From positions 24,036,001-24,100,000 of the forward strand of contig NC_061781.1 in the NCBI RefSeq assembly GCF_022458985.1: DNA of 64,000 nucleotides, read 5' to 3'. A program made the translations under genes and the position numbers. The stretch is from Mugil cephalus. Taxonomy: Eukaryota > Chordata > Actinopteri > Mugiliformes > Mugilidae. The notes beneath the pieces were generated by a model. The model saw nothing but the letters and a program-made list of their open reading frames with translations. It made no database searches and was not told the origin of the DNA. Every line of letters begins with the position of its first letter. The first letter of the stretch is position 1. This document shows, in pieces, positions 54,073 to 64,000 of the stretch.

Positions 54073-54127
54073 TGTAATGGGCCTCCAGAGTGGAGATCCT
54101 TGGAGGGTGCAGCAATCTGATAAAAAC
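54073..54127 (+). promoter_or_regulatory. OR promoter module of gene 13
   Basis: tgtaatggg (54073-54081), then after 13 bp gatccttggaggg (54095-54107), then ctgataaaaac (54117-54127) and tttccacag. This sub-type has a wider gap between the first two sites than genes 7-12. Candidate acceptor 'tcatttag' at 54281-54288, with donors at 54193 or 54225. Confidence 0.72.
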
Positions 54128-54303
54128 TTTCCACAGTCTCAAACAATTCAAATTTTGTAGGTGAACATACACCAAGTGAATTTCAAGATCAGGTATCTGT
54201 GAATGAGTAAGATACTTAAAGCAGGTTAGTTTTATAGCAATTTGAATGATTTATGTTCACATATTGCACATTCTGTTTTATCATTTAGCTTTTGAAAAGA
54301 GTA

Positions 54304-55233
54304 ATGGATGATGTTGATTTAAATATTACCTATATTATTCTTGATGGTCATGTGGAAATTGACAAATACAGATATGTCTACTTTTTTGTCTTGATATCAG
54401 TATATATTCTAATAATCTGCAGCAATTCTACTATTGTTTACCTTATTTGGATAGATAAAAACCTCCATGAGCCTATGTACATTTTCATTGCAGCTTTGCT
54501 ACTGAACTGTATTCTTTACAGTACTACTGTTTATCCAAAGCTCCTGATCGACCTTTTATCTAAAAAACAGATCATCTCATATTCTGCCTGCCTCTTTCAG
54601 TTTTTTGTATTTTACTTTTTAGGGAGTGCAGAATTCTTTCTCTTGTCAGCTATGTCCTATGACAGATATGTGTCTATATGTAAACCTCTGCAATATCCAA
54701 ATATCATGACAACAACCACTGTGAGAATGTTCCTGGTTATGGCTTGGGTTATACCTGCTGGTCATATTGCTGTTCCTGCAATACTGAGCGCACAAGCAAA
54801 ACTGTGCAAGTTCAATTTAAAAGGAGTATTTTGTAACAATGCAGTTTATCATCTTCAGTGTGTAGAATCAAGATCCATTACTATATTTGGAGTGATTTGT
54901 TTATTGGATCTTGTAGTATTTCCTATGCTCTTCATAGTTTTTACATACACCAGGATACTTATAATAACCTACCGATGTTCTAGAGAAGTGAAAAAGAAAG
55001 CTGCAGAAACCTGTTTACCACACCTGTTGGTATTGATCAGTTTCTCTATTTTGAGTGCATATGATGTTAGCATAGCTCGTGTGGAATCTAATCTTCCAAG
55101 AGCTGCACGTTTATTAATGACTTTACAAATAGTTCTGTATCACCCTCTGTTTAATCCATTTATATATGGACTCAAAATGAAGGAAATATCTAAACACTTG
55201 AAAAGATTGTTATGTCCCGGCAAATTCATCTGA
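54304..55233 (+). CDS. Odorant receptor, teleost type (OR 13)
   Basis: A 309-residue receptor, one residue longer than block C genes 7-12 at the N-terminus (MDDVDLNITY, sequon NIT 7-9). The open frame begins 12 nt earlier (MKRV), but the second ATG aligns with the family and follows the acceptor. TM3 FFVFYFLGSAEFFLLSAMSYDRY; loop 2 KLCKFNLKGVFC; KKAAETCLPHL; TM7 PLFNPFIYG. Sister of the genes at 57773 and 61863. Confidence 0.96.
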   Translation: MDDVDLNITYIILDGHVEIDKYRYVYFFVLISVYILIICSNSTIVYLIWIDKNLHEPMYIFIAALLLNCILYSTTVYPKLLIDLLSKKQIISYSACLFQFFVFYFLGSAEFFLLSAMSYDRYVSICKPLQYPNIMTTTTVRMFLVMAWVIPAGHIAVPAILSAQAKLCKFNLKGVFCNNAVYHLQCVESRSITIFGVICLLDLVVFPMLFIVFTYTRILIITYRCSREVKKKAAETCLPHLLVLISFSILSAYDVSIARVESNLPRAARLLMTLQIVLYHPLFNPFIYGLKMKEISKHLKRLLCPGKFI

Positions 55234-55584
55234 TTTCCTCATCACTGTATGTGATAATTAAATCAATTATGTATTTTCTACTCGTTTACAGTTTGTTATT
55301 GATGCTTGATTGATTCCTTTTAGTGGAACCGTAGCAAAGAAAATCATATTTGTTGTTGTTCATAGTAAAATGTCCAATAGAAATACTACACTTCGAAACA
55401 ACTGGAGACCATTTACTTTATTAATAAATACATAATAATACATATAGCAACTCTCCACAATACAACCTTGAGTGACTTATCCAGTCATTTCTGTGTAGGG
55501 AACATGCATTTAAGAGATCAGAAATCAATAGTTTTATGTATTTATGTATTTATGATCTTTTAAATGCACTCTGTACATTAACAC
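55234..55584. other. Intergenic, OR 3' flank
   Basis: 'gaccatttactttattaata' and similar blocks recur after the next two genes. No gene. Confidence 0.55.
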
Positions 55585-55990
55585 TTAGGTGCATGACCTA
55601 ACATTACCTACACTATTCCATGAGTGGGGTCAAAAACCCTGCAATATATATGTAATGATAATAAGAATAATAGTTTGGTTTTATATAGTGCTTTTCTAAA
55701 TATCAAAAAACTACTGTGGTAGTTTATCACCACCACCAGGGCAGTTGTGACTACATCTGCTCACACAGTCACACCCTGGTGGTGGTAAACTACCTTAGTA
55801 GTCACAGCTGCCCTGGGGCAGACTGACGGCAACATGGCCTTCAATCTGTGCCAATGTTCTTTCGAACAACCACCAAACATCACTCAACTGCAATCATACA
55901 CCAGTGGGGTACACAGGGGGAGCAAGGCAGGTGAAGTGTCTTGCCAATTGCTTTACCTCCTGAGCTATGGCTGTAGTTGGTAACTTTGTA
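55585..55990 (+). repeat. Interspersed repeat, copy 2 of 2
   Basis: 'tggttttatatagtgctttt', 'caccaccaccagggcag' and 'cacagctgccctggggcaga' plus ctgacgg. Same family as 50775-51195. Absent from the paralogous flanks of the next two genes. Confidence 0.65.
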
Positions 55991-57530
55991 GTTAGCCAGT
56001 GTTAGCTAGTGTTAGCTAGCTAACTAGTTTAAAACAAACATGAAAAAATGGATGATGAGCAAATTAGCATATTGACATGACTTTTAGGCCAGAATGTGTT
56101 TTGCCTGTGTTTATGAAATTGTGTGTTTTATGTGTTCTTTTCATTCTTTTTTAATTATTTTGAAATGTGAAATATCATTAGCACTTACAAGTCAAATATA
56201 CTTTGCATGCTAGCCTCAACTTGATGGACTGCAATAGAAATTAATCATGTGACGTTATTGCATCATCCTCGTGGATTTTAGAAATATATGCACATTGTTT
56301 ATTGCATTTTCTTAAATTTATCAAATAAAATCGATCAATCAATCAACTACAATCAAAGGTTCCTAGGGTTTTCCTTCGAAATTCCATAGAAAATGCTTCG
56401 GGTGGTACTGATGCAAAAAAGTGCAATTACCTAAAAAAGGTAACTGTTAGATACAAATCCAAATGGCTTCATGTCAAAGACAACTTATTATAGGAATACA
56501 TGGAAGATTAAACAATAAGAAAAAAAAAAATACAAAAATATTGCAACAAAAATGACCGCATCAGCTGTTTTTGTCATTATTTATTACACTGTATAATTAT
56601 CATTTGAATATGGGTTGATTAGCAGTTAAATTTACACAATGTGTCTCTGTCCAAACATACAGTATTTCAGCCTAACTGTGGTTAATAATGAAAGTGCAAA
56701 TATATTGAAATATTGTAAAACTTTCATTTGCTATAGGATTTGTTGTCATTACGTTACTACCACAGCCAGCTCTAGCCATTTTGGTACCCTATGTAAAAAA
56801 TAAACACACCAGTCACAAACACACTATTAAACAGCAATATCAAATACTTAAATTGAATATCAGAAATAAAACCTCTGGTCAAATGTATTATATATCAAGA
56901 AATCACTGAGAGCACCAGTTACAGTCCATCTAGAAAACTGTTTATATAGATTAGATTAGCAGTGACTTAGTACAGCAGTTTTTCCTTAAATGTCATCAGA
57001 GTAGTATATCCTCACATTAATTTAGAGTGCATAAACAAGTGCATAAACAAGATATATATTCCGGGTAGTACCAACAACTTTGCTGCTGTTCCAGAAGACA
57101 GCAGCAACTTTACTAGTTGACCATCACATGAATACCATGGACGCCTCCAGGTGAGACAGATGAGTCACCCAGTGTGTCATTGCATCAAACTAGCAGCGTT
57201 TTTTGAAATGTTTAGAATACAACAAATGTACTACTGCATTACACACTCATCTGGAAGGGGGTGAACACTTTTTCATACCACTGCATCTGCAGTGCACAGT
57301 ATTGATAACCTCATGTGTTCTGTTGGTATCATTGTTGCTGTGGTTGTAGAGCATGTTTTTTGTCCTTGATGTCAGTAAATGCACCATGCAGAGACAGAAA
57401 TTATGTAACAGTAGCCCGGTTCAGTTGTCAATTACCTTGCAGAAAATCCTCCATAGCTTCAGCATAGGATACTGTGAGCTAGAAAAATTACGTAATGGAC
57501 CACACTGTAGAGTCAATGAGTTAGAACAAT
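55991..57530. other. Intergenic, duplicated OR flank
   Basis: Much of 56600-57250 matches 59170-59850. A short block near 57252 ('gggggtgaacactttttcat') resembles the end of a Tc1-like element. No gene. Confidence 0.5.
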
Positions 57531-57532
57531 GA

Positions 57533-57587
57533 TGTAATGGGCCTCTAGATTTGAGATCCTTGGAGGGTCCAGCAATCTGATAAAAAC
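57533..57587 (+). promoter_or_regulatory. OR promoter module of gene 14
   Basis: tgtaatggg, gatccttggaggg (57555-57567), ctgataaaaac (57577-57587), tttccacag. Same sub-type as genes 13 and 15. Confidence 0.72.
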
Positions 57588-57772
57588 TTTCCACAGCCTC
57601 ACACCATTCAAAATTTGCAGGTGAACATACACCAAGTGAATTTCAAGATCAGGTATCTGTGAATGAATGAATACTTAGAGCAGGTTGGTTTTATAGTAAT
57701 TTGAATGATTATTTATGTTCACTTGTTACACATTCTGTTTTATCATTGAACATTAAGATTTTACAAATACTA

Positions 57773-58702
57773 ATGGATGATGTTGATTTAAATGTTACTT
57801 ATATAATTCTTGATGGGTACGTAGAAATTGACAAATACAGATATTTATACTTTTTAATTATGTTTACACTATATATTCTAATAATCTGCAGCAATTCTAC
57901 TATTGTGTACCTTATCTGGATACATAAAAACCTCCATGAGCCTATGTACATTTTCATTGCAGCTTTGCTACTGAACTGTGTTCTTTACAGCACTTCTATT
58001 TATCCAAAGCTCCTGATCGACTTTTTATCTGAAAAACAGATTATCTCATATTCTGCCTGCCTCTTTCAGTTTTTTCTGTTTTACTTTTTTGGGAGTGCAG
58101 AATTCCTTCTCTTGTCAGTTATGTCCTACGATAGATATGTGTCTATATGTAAACCTCTGCAATACCCAAATATTATGACAAGAACCAATGTGAGTATGTT
58201 TCTGGTTATAGCTTGGCTTATACCTGCTGGACACATGGCTGTTCCTGCAATACTGAGCGCACAAGCAAAACTGTGTGACTTCACTTTCAAAGGCATATTT
58301 TGTAACAACGCAATTTATGATCTGCATTGTGTAAAATCAAGATCTGTTACTATGTTTGGTGCAGTCATTTTATTAGATCTTGTAGGATTTCCTTTTCTCT
58401 TCATAGTTTTTACATACACCAGGATACTTATAATAACCTACCGATGTTCTAGAGAAGTCAGGAAGAAAGCTGCAGAGACCTGTTTACCACACTTGTTTGT
58501 CTTGATTGTTTTCTCCATTTTGAGTGGATACGAGGGAATTATAGTACGGGTGGAATCTGATTTCTCAAAGACTGAACGTTTCCTAATGACGTTACAAATA
58601 ATTCTGTATCACCCTCTGTTTAATCCATTTATATATGGACTCAAAATGAAGGAAATATTTAAACACTTAAAACGATTGTTATGTCCAGCCAAATTCATCT
58701 GA
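57773..58702 (+). CDS. Odorant receptor, teleost type (OR 14)
   Basis: A 309-residue receptor (MDDVDLNVTY, sequon NVT 7-9). TM3 FFLFYFFGSAEFLLLSVMSYDRY; loop 2 KLCDFTFKGIFC; KKAAETCLPHLFVL; PLFNPFIYG. The reading frame is open from an upstream ATG at 57701, adding 24 residues. That segment lies where the sister at 54304 has a 5' intron, so the ATG at 57773 is preferred. The sister's acceptor TTTAG is TTGAA here. Shadow frames on the - strand at 58115-58327 are not genes. Confidence 0.95.
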   Translation: MDDVDLNVTYIILDGYVEIDKYRYLYFLIMFTLYILIICSNSTIVYLIWIHKNLHEPMYIFIAALLLNCVLYSTSIYPKLLIDFLSEKQIISYSACLFQFFLFYFFGSAEFLLLSVMSYDRYVSICKPLQYPNIMTRTNVSMFLVIAWLIPAGHMAVPAILSAQAKLCDFTFKGIFCNNAIYDLHCVKSRSVTMFGAVILLDLVGFPFLFIVFTYTRILIITYRCSREVRKKAAETCLPHLFVLIVFSILSGYEGIIVRVESDFSKTERFLMTLQIILYHPLFNPFIYGLKMKEIFKHLKRLLCPAKFI

Positions 58703-60027
58703 TTTCCTCATCACTGTTGGTGATGATTAAATCAATTATGTATTTGGAAGGTATGTTTTTCCTATTTATATTTAGTTTGTCTCTCTGTGCAAAACAATGC
58801 TTTAATAATTCCTTTTAGTGGAGTTGTACTGATGAAAATCAATTTAACTTGATCTCTGAAACAATAACTTGTCAAATATTTATTTGTCCTTGTGTTCACA
58901 ATACAAGTGTCCAACAGAAATACCACAGTTTTAGACAACTACAGACCATTTACTTTATTGATGAACACATGAATGAATGAAGTAACATATATCAACCTTC
59001 CACAATATAAACTTGAGTCAATTGTCCGGTCATTTCTGTGTCCCTTAAAATAAGGAAATGTGTATTTAAAGAGACTGTAAATAAATTAAATAAAACATTA
59101 AGCATTAAAGCATTAAACATTAAGCACATATTAATTTTACTGAATAACTTTCATTTGTATGAGTTTAAATAGAAGTTAAATTTGCACAATGTGCCTTTGT
59201 CCGAACATACAGTATTTGATCCTAACTGTGGTTAATAATGAAAGTGTAAATATATTGAAATATTGCAAAACTTTCATTTGCTATAAGGTTTGTTGTCAAC
59301 ACGTTACCGCCAGAGCCGACTATAGCCATGTTGGTACGCTCTGTGAAACAATAAACACACCAGTCACACCATTAAACAGCAATATCAAATACTTAAATTG
59401 AATATCAGAAATAAAACCTCTGGTCGAATGTTTTATATATCAAGAAATCGCTGAGACCACCGGTTATAGTACATCTAGAAAACTACTTATATACAGTAGA
59501 TTAGATTAGCAGTGACTTGGTACAGCAGTTTTTCGTTGAATGTCATCAGAATAGTATATCCTCACATGAATTTAGAGTGCATAACTAAACAAGATATATA
59601 GTCTGGGTAGTATCAACAACTTTGCTGCTGTTCTAGAAGACAGCAGCAACTTCACTAGTTGCCCATCACATAAATACCATGGATACCTCCAGGTGAGACA
59701 AATGAGTCGCCCAGTGTGTCATTGCATCAAACTAGCAGCGTTTTTTGAAATGTGTGGAAATCTTCAGTAAAGATAAAGATCACACTACCATGACATGAAG
59801 AATATTGTAAGTCAGTCCTGCAAAACAACAAATGTACTACTGCATTACACACTAATCTGAAAAGACATCCACTAACAGAGGAACGGACCAAATCCTATCA
59901 GCAACAGTCAATTAACAACTTCACCTGCAGGAACAGAGAGAAGGAGGCTGCAAATCAACGTAGTCTCAAGTTATTAGACCTTTAGATGTTATACACAGGT
60001 GATACACTGCATTTTATTTCCCTGGCT
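58703..60027. other. Intergenic, duplicated OR flank
   Basis: Parallel to 55234-57250 (without the repeat at 55585) and to 62793-64000. No gene. Confidence 0.55.
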
Positions 60028-61412
60028 ACATTATTTCTCTGGGTACATTTTGTCTTGTCAGTCCACAGAGTATTTTGCCAAAACTTCTTGAGGATCATCA
60101 AATTGAGACTAGCCTTTGTGTTCTTTTTGCACAGCAGTGTTTTTTGTCTTTGATCTCTGCCATGCAGGCCATTTTTGCCCAGTCTCTTTCTTACTGTGGA
60201 CTCATAAACACTGACCTTAACTGAGGCAAGTGAGGCCTGCAGTTCTTTGTATGTTGTTGTGGATGACCTCTTTGATTAGTTGTCACTGCACTCTTTGGGT
60301 ATTTTTGTTTGGCTGGCCATTCCTAGGAAGGTGCACCACTATTCCATGTTTTTATCCATACCAGTTGTGGATGATGGCTCTCACTGTGGTTCACTGGAGT
60401 CCCAAACTTTAGAAATTACTTTATAATCTGTCCCAGACTAATTATTTTCTTTCTCATTTATTCTTGAATTTCTTTGGATCTGGACATGATGTCTAGTTTA
60501 TGATTATCTCTTAGTCAACTTCACTTTGTCATGCAAGTCCTATTTAAGTGATTTCTTGATTGAGAAGAGGTGTGGCAGTAATCAGGCCTGGGTGTGGCTA
60601 GAAAAATTGAACTCACTGTTAAGTTTTGTTTCAACAGAGAGGGCAAACAGTCAGTGCATTTACATGCACGTGAAAAAAACGAAGTATTGCCTTGTTCAGA
60701 ATATGATATAAGAACTTACGTGCATGTAAACACGTTACCTGGATTAAAATTGGAGTTCTCATTATCTAATTGAGACACCCAGATAATGCGATTGGAATTG
60801 GAGTTTTCATCAGATAATGCGTGTGCGCATGCTCCACAACCACTGCGCTGGCGTGTGACCCCGGAACAAACACGTCCAAGAAAGCTAGGCGTAGAAGAAG
60901 AAGAAGAGAAACGGAGCCGCTAGAAGAACCGTCTGAGGGATAGCGTGGATCTTACCTGCACCAGAAGTAGCGGGAACATTACGTATGAGATTAAAAAATG
61001 TAGTATTATCCGTCTGGTTGCTGTTTGAAATGCTGGTCTGCTGCATGAACGACTCTTGTTTAATAGGTCAACCGGAAATCGGGCCGTATTAATGTGTGAT
61101 TATCCCGCTGAAAAGACACGTATCGCTACTGAGTGTGGAGGAGGAGAACAGTTATTAGATTTTCTTGCGTTGCATGTAAACTGGGACAAGAACTGTAGTC
61201 AGAAAGTTGAAATTTGAGCATAGCTCGATTAAGCTCTGCATGTAAACGCACTGAGTTTCTCACACAGGGTCATATAGGTTTCAATTTTGTCCCATTAATT
61301 ATAAAACCTTAATTTAAAAATAAATAATATAAATGTTTATTTGTTTTATCTTTGTGTTGTCTTTAAATTTCAATGATCTTAGGTGACACAAAAATTGAAA
61401 AAAGCTTTGCAC
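60028..61412 (-). mobile_element. Tc1-like DNA transposon, truncated, with nested MITE
   Basis: On the - strand the transposase start reads MSRSKEIQE (60490 downward), followed by an N-terminal helix-turn-helix part and the beginning of the catalytic domain. The C-terminal half is lost at about 60028. The other end, with 'cacacagggtcatataggtt' and a T-rich tail, lies at 61262-61412, separated by the nested element at 60652-61253. Stops are present. Not at this site in the other two units. Confidence 0.7.
60652..61253. mobile_element. 602-bp MITE with terminal inverted repeats and 3-bp target duplication
   Basis: Left end cagtgcatttacatgca and right end tgcatgtaaacgcactg are inverted repeats with one mismatch over 17 bp. 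AGT flanks both sides (60649-60651, 61254-61256), and removing the insert rejoins the Tc1-like element. It is richer in GC than its surroundings and has no transposase frame. The superfamily is not certain; a 3-bp duplication fits PIF/Harbinger or CACTA-type elements. Confidence 0.85.
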
Positions 61413-61622
61413 AGTATTGACAACCGTATGTGTTCTGTTAGTTCACATTGTTGCTGTGGTTGTAGAGAATGTTTCTGTCCTTGATGTGAGTAATGTAATG
61501 TAACAGTTGTTTATGTTCAGTTGTCAATTACCTTGTAGAAAATCCTCCATAGCTTCAACATAGGATACTGTGACAGGTTACGTAATGGACCACACTGTAG
61601 AGTCAATGAGTTAGAACAATGA

Positions 61623-61677
61623 TGTAATGGGCCTCCTGAGTTGAGATCCTTGGAGGGTCCAGCAATCTGATAAAAAC
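61623..61677 (+). promoter_or_regulatory. OR promoter module of gene 15
   Basis: tgtaatggg, gatccttggaggg (61645-61657), ctgataaaaac (61667-61677), tttccacag. Same sub-type as genes 13 and 14. Confidence 0.72.
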
Positions 61678-61862
61678 TTTCCACAGCCTCAAACAATTCA
61701 AAATTTGTAGGTGGACATACACCAAGTGAATTTCAAGATCAGGTATCTGTGAATGAATGAATACTTAGAGCAGGTTGGTTTTAGGGAAATTTGAATGATT
61801 ATTTATGTTCACTTGTTACACATTCTGTTTTATCATTGAACATTAAGGTTTTACAAATACTA

Positions 61863-62792
61863 ATGGATGATGATGAGTTAAATGTTACTTATATAATTCT
61901 TGATGGGTACGTAGAAATGGACAAATACAGATATTTATACTTTTTAATTATGTTTACACTATATATTCTAATAATCTGCAGCAATTCTACTATTGTGTAC
62001 CTTATCTGGATACATAAAAACCTCCATGAGCCTATGTACATTTTCATTGCAGCTTTGCTACTGAACAGTGTTCTTTACAGCACTGCTATTTATCCAAAGC
62101 TCCTGATTGACTTTTTATCTGAAAAACAGGTCATCTCATATTCTGCCTGCCTCTTTCAGTTTTTTTTGTTTTACTTTTTCGGAACAACAGAATTCTTTCT
62201 CTTGTCAGCTATGTCCTACGATAGATATGTGTCTATATGTAAACCTCTGCAATATCCAAATATCATGACAAGAACTAATGTGAGTATGTTCTTGGTTATA
62301 GCTTGGCTTATACCTGCTGGTCATATTGCTGTTCCTGCAATACTGACGGCAGAAACAAAACTGTGTGACTTAAATTTAAAAGGAATATTTTGTAACAACG
62401 CAATCTATGATCTTCATTGTGTAAAATCAAGATCTATTTCTATATTTGGTGCAGTCATTTTATTAGATCTTGTAGCATTTCCTCTGCTCTTCATAGTTTT
62501 TACATACACCAGGATACTTATAATAACCTACAGATGTTCTAGAGAAGTCAGGAAGAAAGCTGCAGAGACCTGTTTACCACACCTGTTGGTCATGATCGTT
62601 TTCTCCATTTTGTGTGCATATGAAGGAATCATAGTACGGGTGGTACCTAATTTTCCAAGAACTGAACGTTTCCTGATGACGTTACAAATAATTCTGTATC
62701 ACCCTCTGTTTAATCCATTTATATATGGACTCAAAATGAAGGAAATATTTAAACACTTAAAACGATTGTTCTGTCCAGCCAAACTCATCTGA
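61863..62792 (+). CDS. Odorant receptor, teleost type (OR 15)
   Basis: A 309-residue receptor (MDDDELNVTY, sequon NVT 7-9). TM3 FFLFYFFGTTEFFLLSAMSYDRY; loop 2 KLCDLNLKGIFC; KKAAETCLPHLLVM; TM6-TM7 loop VVPNFPRTERF; PLFNPFIYG. As in the copy at 57773, the frame is open 72 nt upstream (from 61791), with 23 of 24 extra residues identical. The internal ATG matches the family start. Closest relative is the gene at 57773. Confidence 0.95.
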   Translation: MDDDELNVTYIILDGYVEMDKYRYLYFLIMFTLYILIICSNSTIVYLIWIHKNLHEPMYIFIAALLLNSVLYSTAIYPKLLIDFLSEKQVISYSACLFQFFLFYFFGTTEFFLLSAMSYDRYVSICKPLQYPNIMTRTNVSMFLVIAWLIPAGHIAVPAILTAETKLCDLNLKGIFCNNAIYDLHCVKSRSISIFGAVILLDLVAFPLLFIVFTYTRILIITYRCSREVRKKAAETCLPHLLVMIVFSILCAYEGIIVRVVPNFPRTERFLMTLQIILYHPLFNPFIYGLKMKEIFKHLKRLFCPAKLI

Positions 62793-64000
62793 TTTCATCA
62801 TCATTTTTCGTGATGATTAAATCAATTATGTTTTTGTTGTTCATAGAAGAAATGTCCACTGGAAATGCTACACTTTGAGACACTTTGGAACTTTACTGAT
62901 GAATACATAATGAAGTAACATATGTCAACTTTGCAAACTATATTACCTTGAGTCAATTGTCCAGTCATTTCTGTGTCCCTTAAAATAAGGGAATGTGTAT
63001 TTAAAGGATTGTAAATAAATAATAAAATATAGAGTCTGTACATTAAGCAAATATTTATTATACTGTCATTTGTATATGATTTAATTAGAAGTTAAACTTA
63101 TTCAATGTAATATTGAAAGTGCAAATATATTCAAATATTGCAACACCTTCATTTGTTATAGGTTTTCCAGAGCCAGCTCTAGCTTTCTTGATACCCTAGA
63201 TGAAACAACAAATACACCAGTCATGAACACACCATTAAACCACAAAAAAAAAAAATATAATACTTAAATTGAATAACAGAAATAAACACTCTGTTCAAAT
63301 GTATTTTATTTTGAGAAATCTCTGAAAAAACTTGCTATAGTCCATCTAGAAATTTGTTCATATACATTAGATCAGTGTTTCTCAATTCCGGTCCTCGGGA
63401 CCCACTGCTCTGCATGTTTTCAATTTTTCCCTCTTCCAACACACCTGATTCAAATGAATGTCTCCTTTTTAGGCCACTGCAGAGCTTGATGATGAGGAAT
63501 TGAGAAACTGACAAACAGTGACTTGGTACAGCAACTTTTCCTTGAATGTCATCTCACCTAGATCATAATAATGTAAATATATACTCTAAATTTTCCAGTA
63601 TTTTTCTTCTGTGGGCCATAGGTTCTTTCATCATAGTAGAACATGCTCACATGAATTTAGAATACATAACTAAACAAGATATACACTTGGGGTAGTACCA
63701 GCTAGTCAACTTGTTGACTGGTAGCCCGTCATGTAACAATAACAACATTAATGCCCCCAAAAAAACAGATGAAGAGCCCAGTGTGTCATTGCAGCAAACT
63801 AGTAGTGGTTCTTGAATTGTGTGGAAATCTTCACTAAAGATAAAGGTCATACTACCATGACATGAAGAATATGTAAGTCAGTCCTGAAATACAACAAATG
63901 CACTCCTGCTTTATACACTCATCTGAAAAGGCATCCACTAACGCTAACAGAGGAACAGAACAAATCCTCATAACAATAGTCAATTAACAACTTCACCTGC
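62793..64000. other. Intergenic, beginning of a further OR repeat unit
   Basis: After the MITE at 63373 the sequence follows 59510-59940 closely to the window edge. A further OR copy is therefore expected to the right. No gene in view. Confidence 0.55.
63373..63510. mobile_element. Short MITE with inverted ends
   Basis: Begins cagtgtttctcaattccgg and ends gaggaattgagaaactg, inverted copies of each other. The interior ('ccaacacacctgattcaaat', 'ctgcagagcttgatgatgag') matches a fold-back MITE very common in fish. The two paralogous sites (about 56950 and 59500) lack it. Confidence 0.75.

Overview
This looks like a 64-kb piece of a teleost fish genome, probably a spiny-rayed fish. The evidence is a dense tandem array of intron-less odorant receptor (OR) reading frames with fish-type sequences, low GC, and debris of fish-type mobile elements (L2/Rex1-like LINEs, a Penelope-like element, Tc1-like transposons, MITEs). 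No other host protein gene was recognised.

There are 15 intact OR genes of 307-309 codons and one near-intact OR pseudogene. Block A is two + strand genes (408-1334, 2546-3469). Block B is five - strand loci (7086-8012, pseudogene 11149-12068, 14633-15559, 17203-18129, 20226-21152). Block C is nine + strand genes (23694, 29946, 34600, 39658, 44301, 48452, 54304, 57773, 61863). Neighbours are usually closest relatives, so the array grew by tandem duplication. The clearest case is a 5.1-kb tandem duplication (32776-37947 and 37948-43002). The repeat unit of the last three genes starts again before the right edge, so the array probably continues.

Each protein is a seven-transmembrane class A receptor with an N-terminal glycosylation sequon, LHEPMY (LHDPMY in one gene) before TM2, a DRYVSICKP motif after TM3, three cysteines in the second extracellular loop, a KAAxTCLPHL motif at TM6 and NPxxYG in TM7. 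Each would act alone in olfactory neuron cilia through the olfactory G protein; together they form a receptor repertoire.

About 90-250 bp upstream of every start codon lies the same compact module: a TTAATGAG-like homeodomain site, a TCCATGGAG-like imperfect O/E (EBF)-type site, an ATAAAAA TATA-like box and then TTCCACAG. In five of the block C genes (possibly more) a candidate 5' UTR intron of 70-89 nt ends 8-10 nt before the ATG. Between the genes are nested transposons, a 113-bp tandem repeat, telomere-like repeats, a near-perfect 28-bp-arm hairpin, tRNA-like relics and small OR fragments. All assignments come from reading the sequence by eye; repeat family names are from memory and boundaries are approximate.
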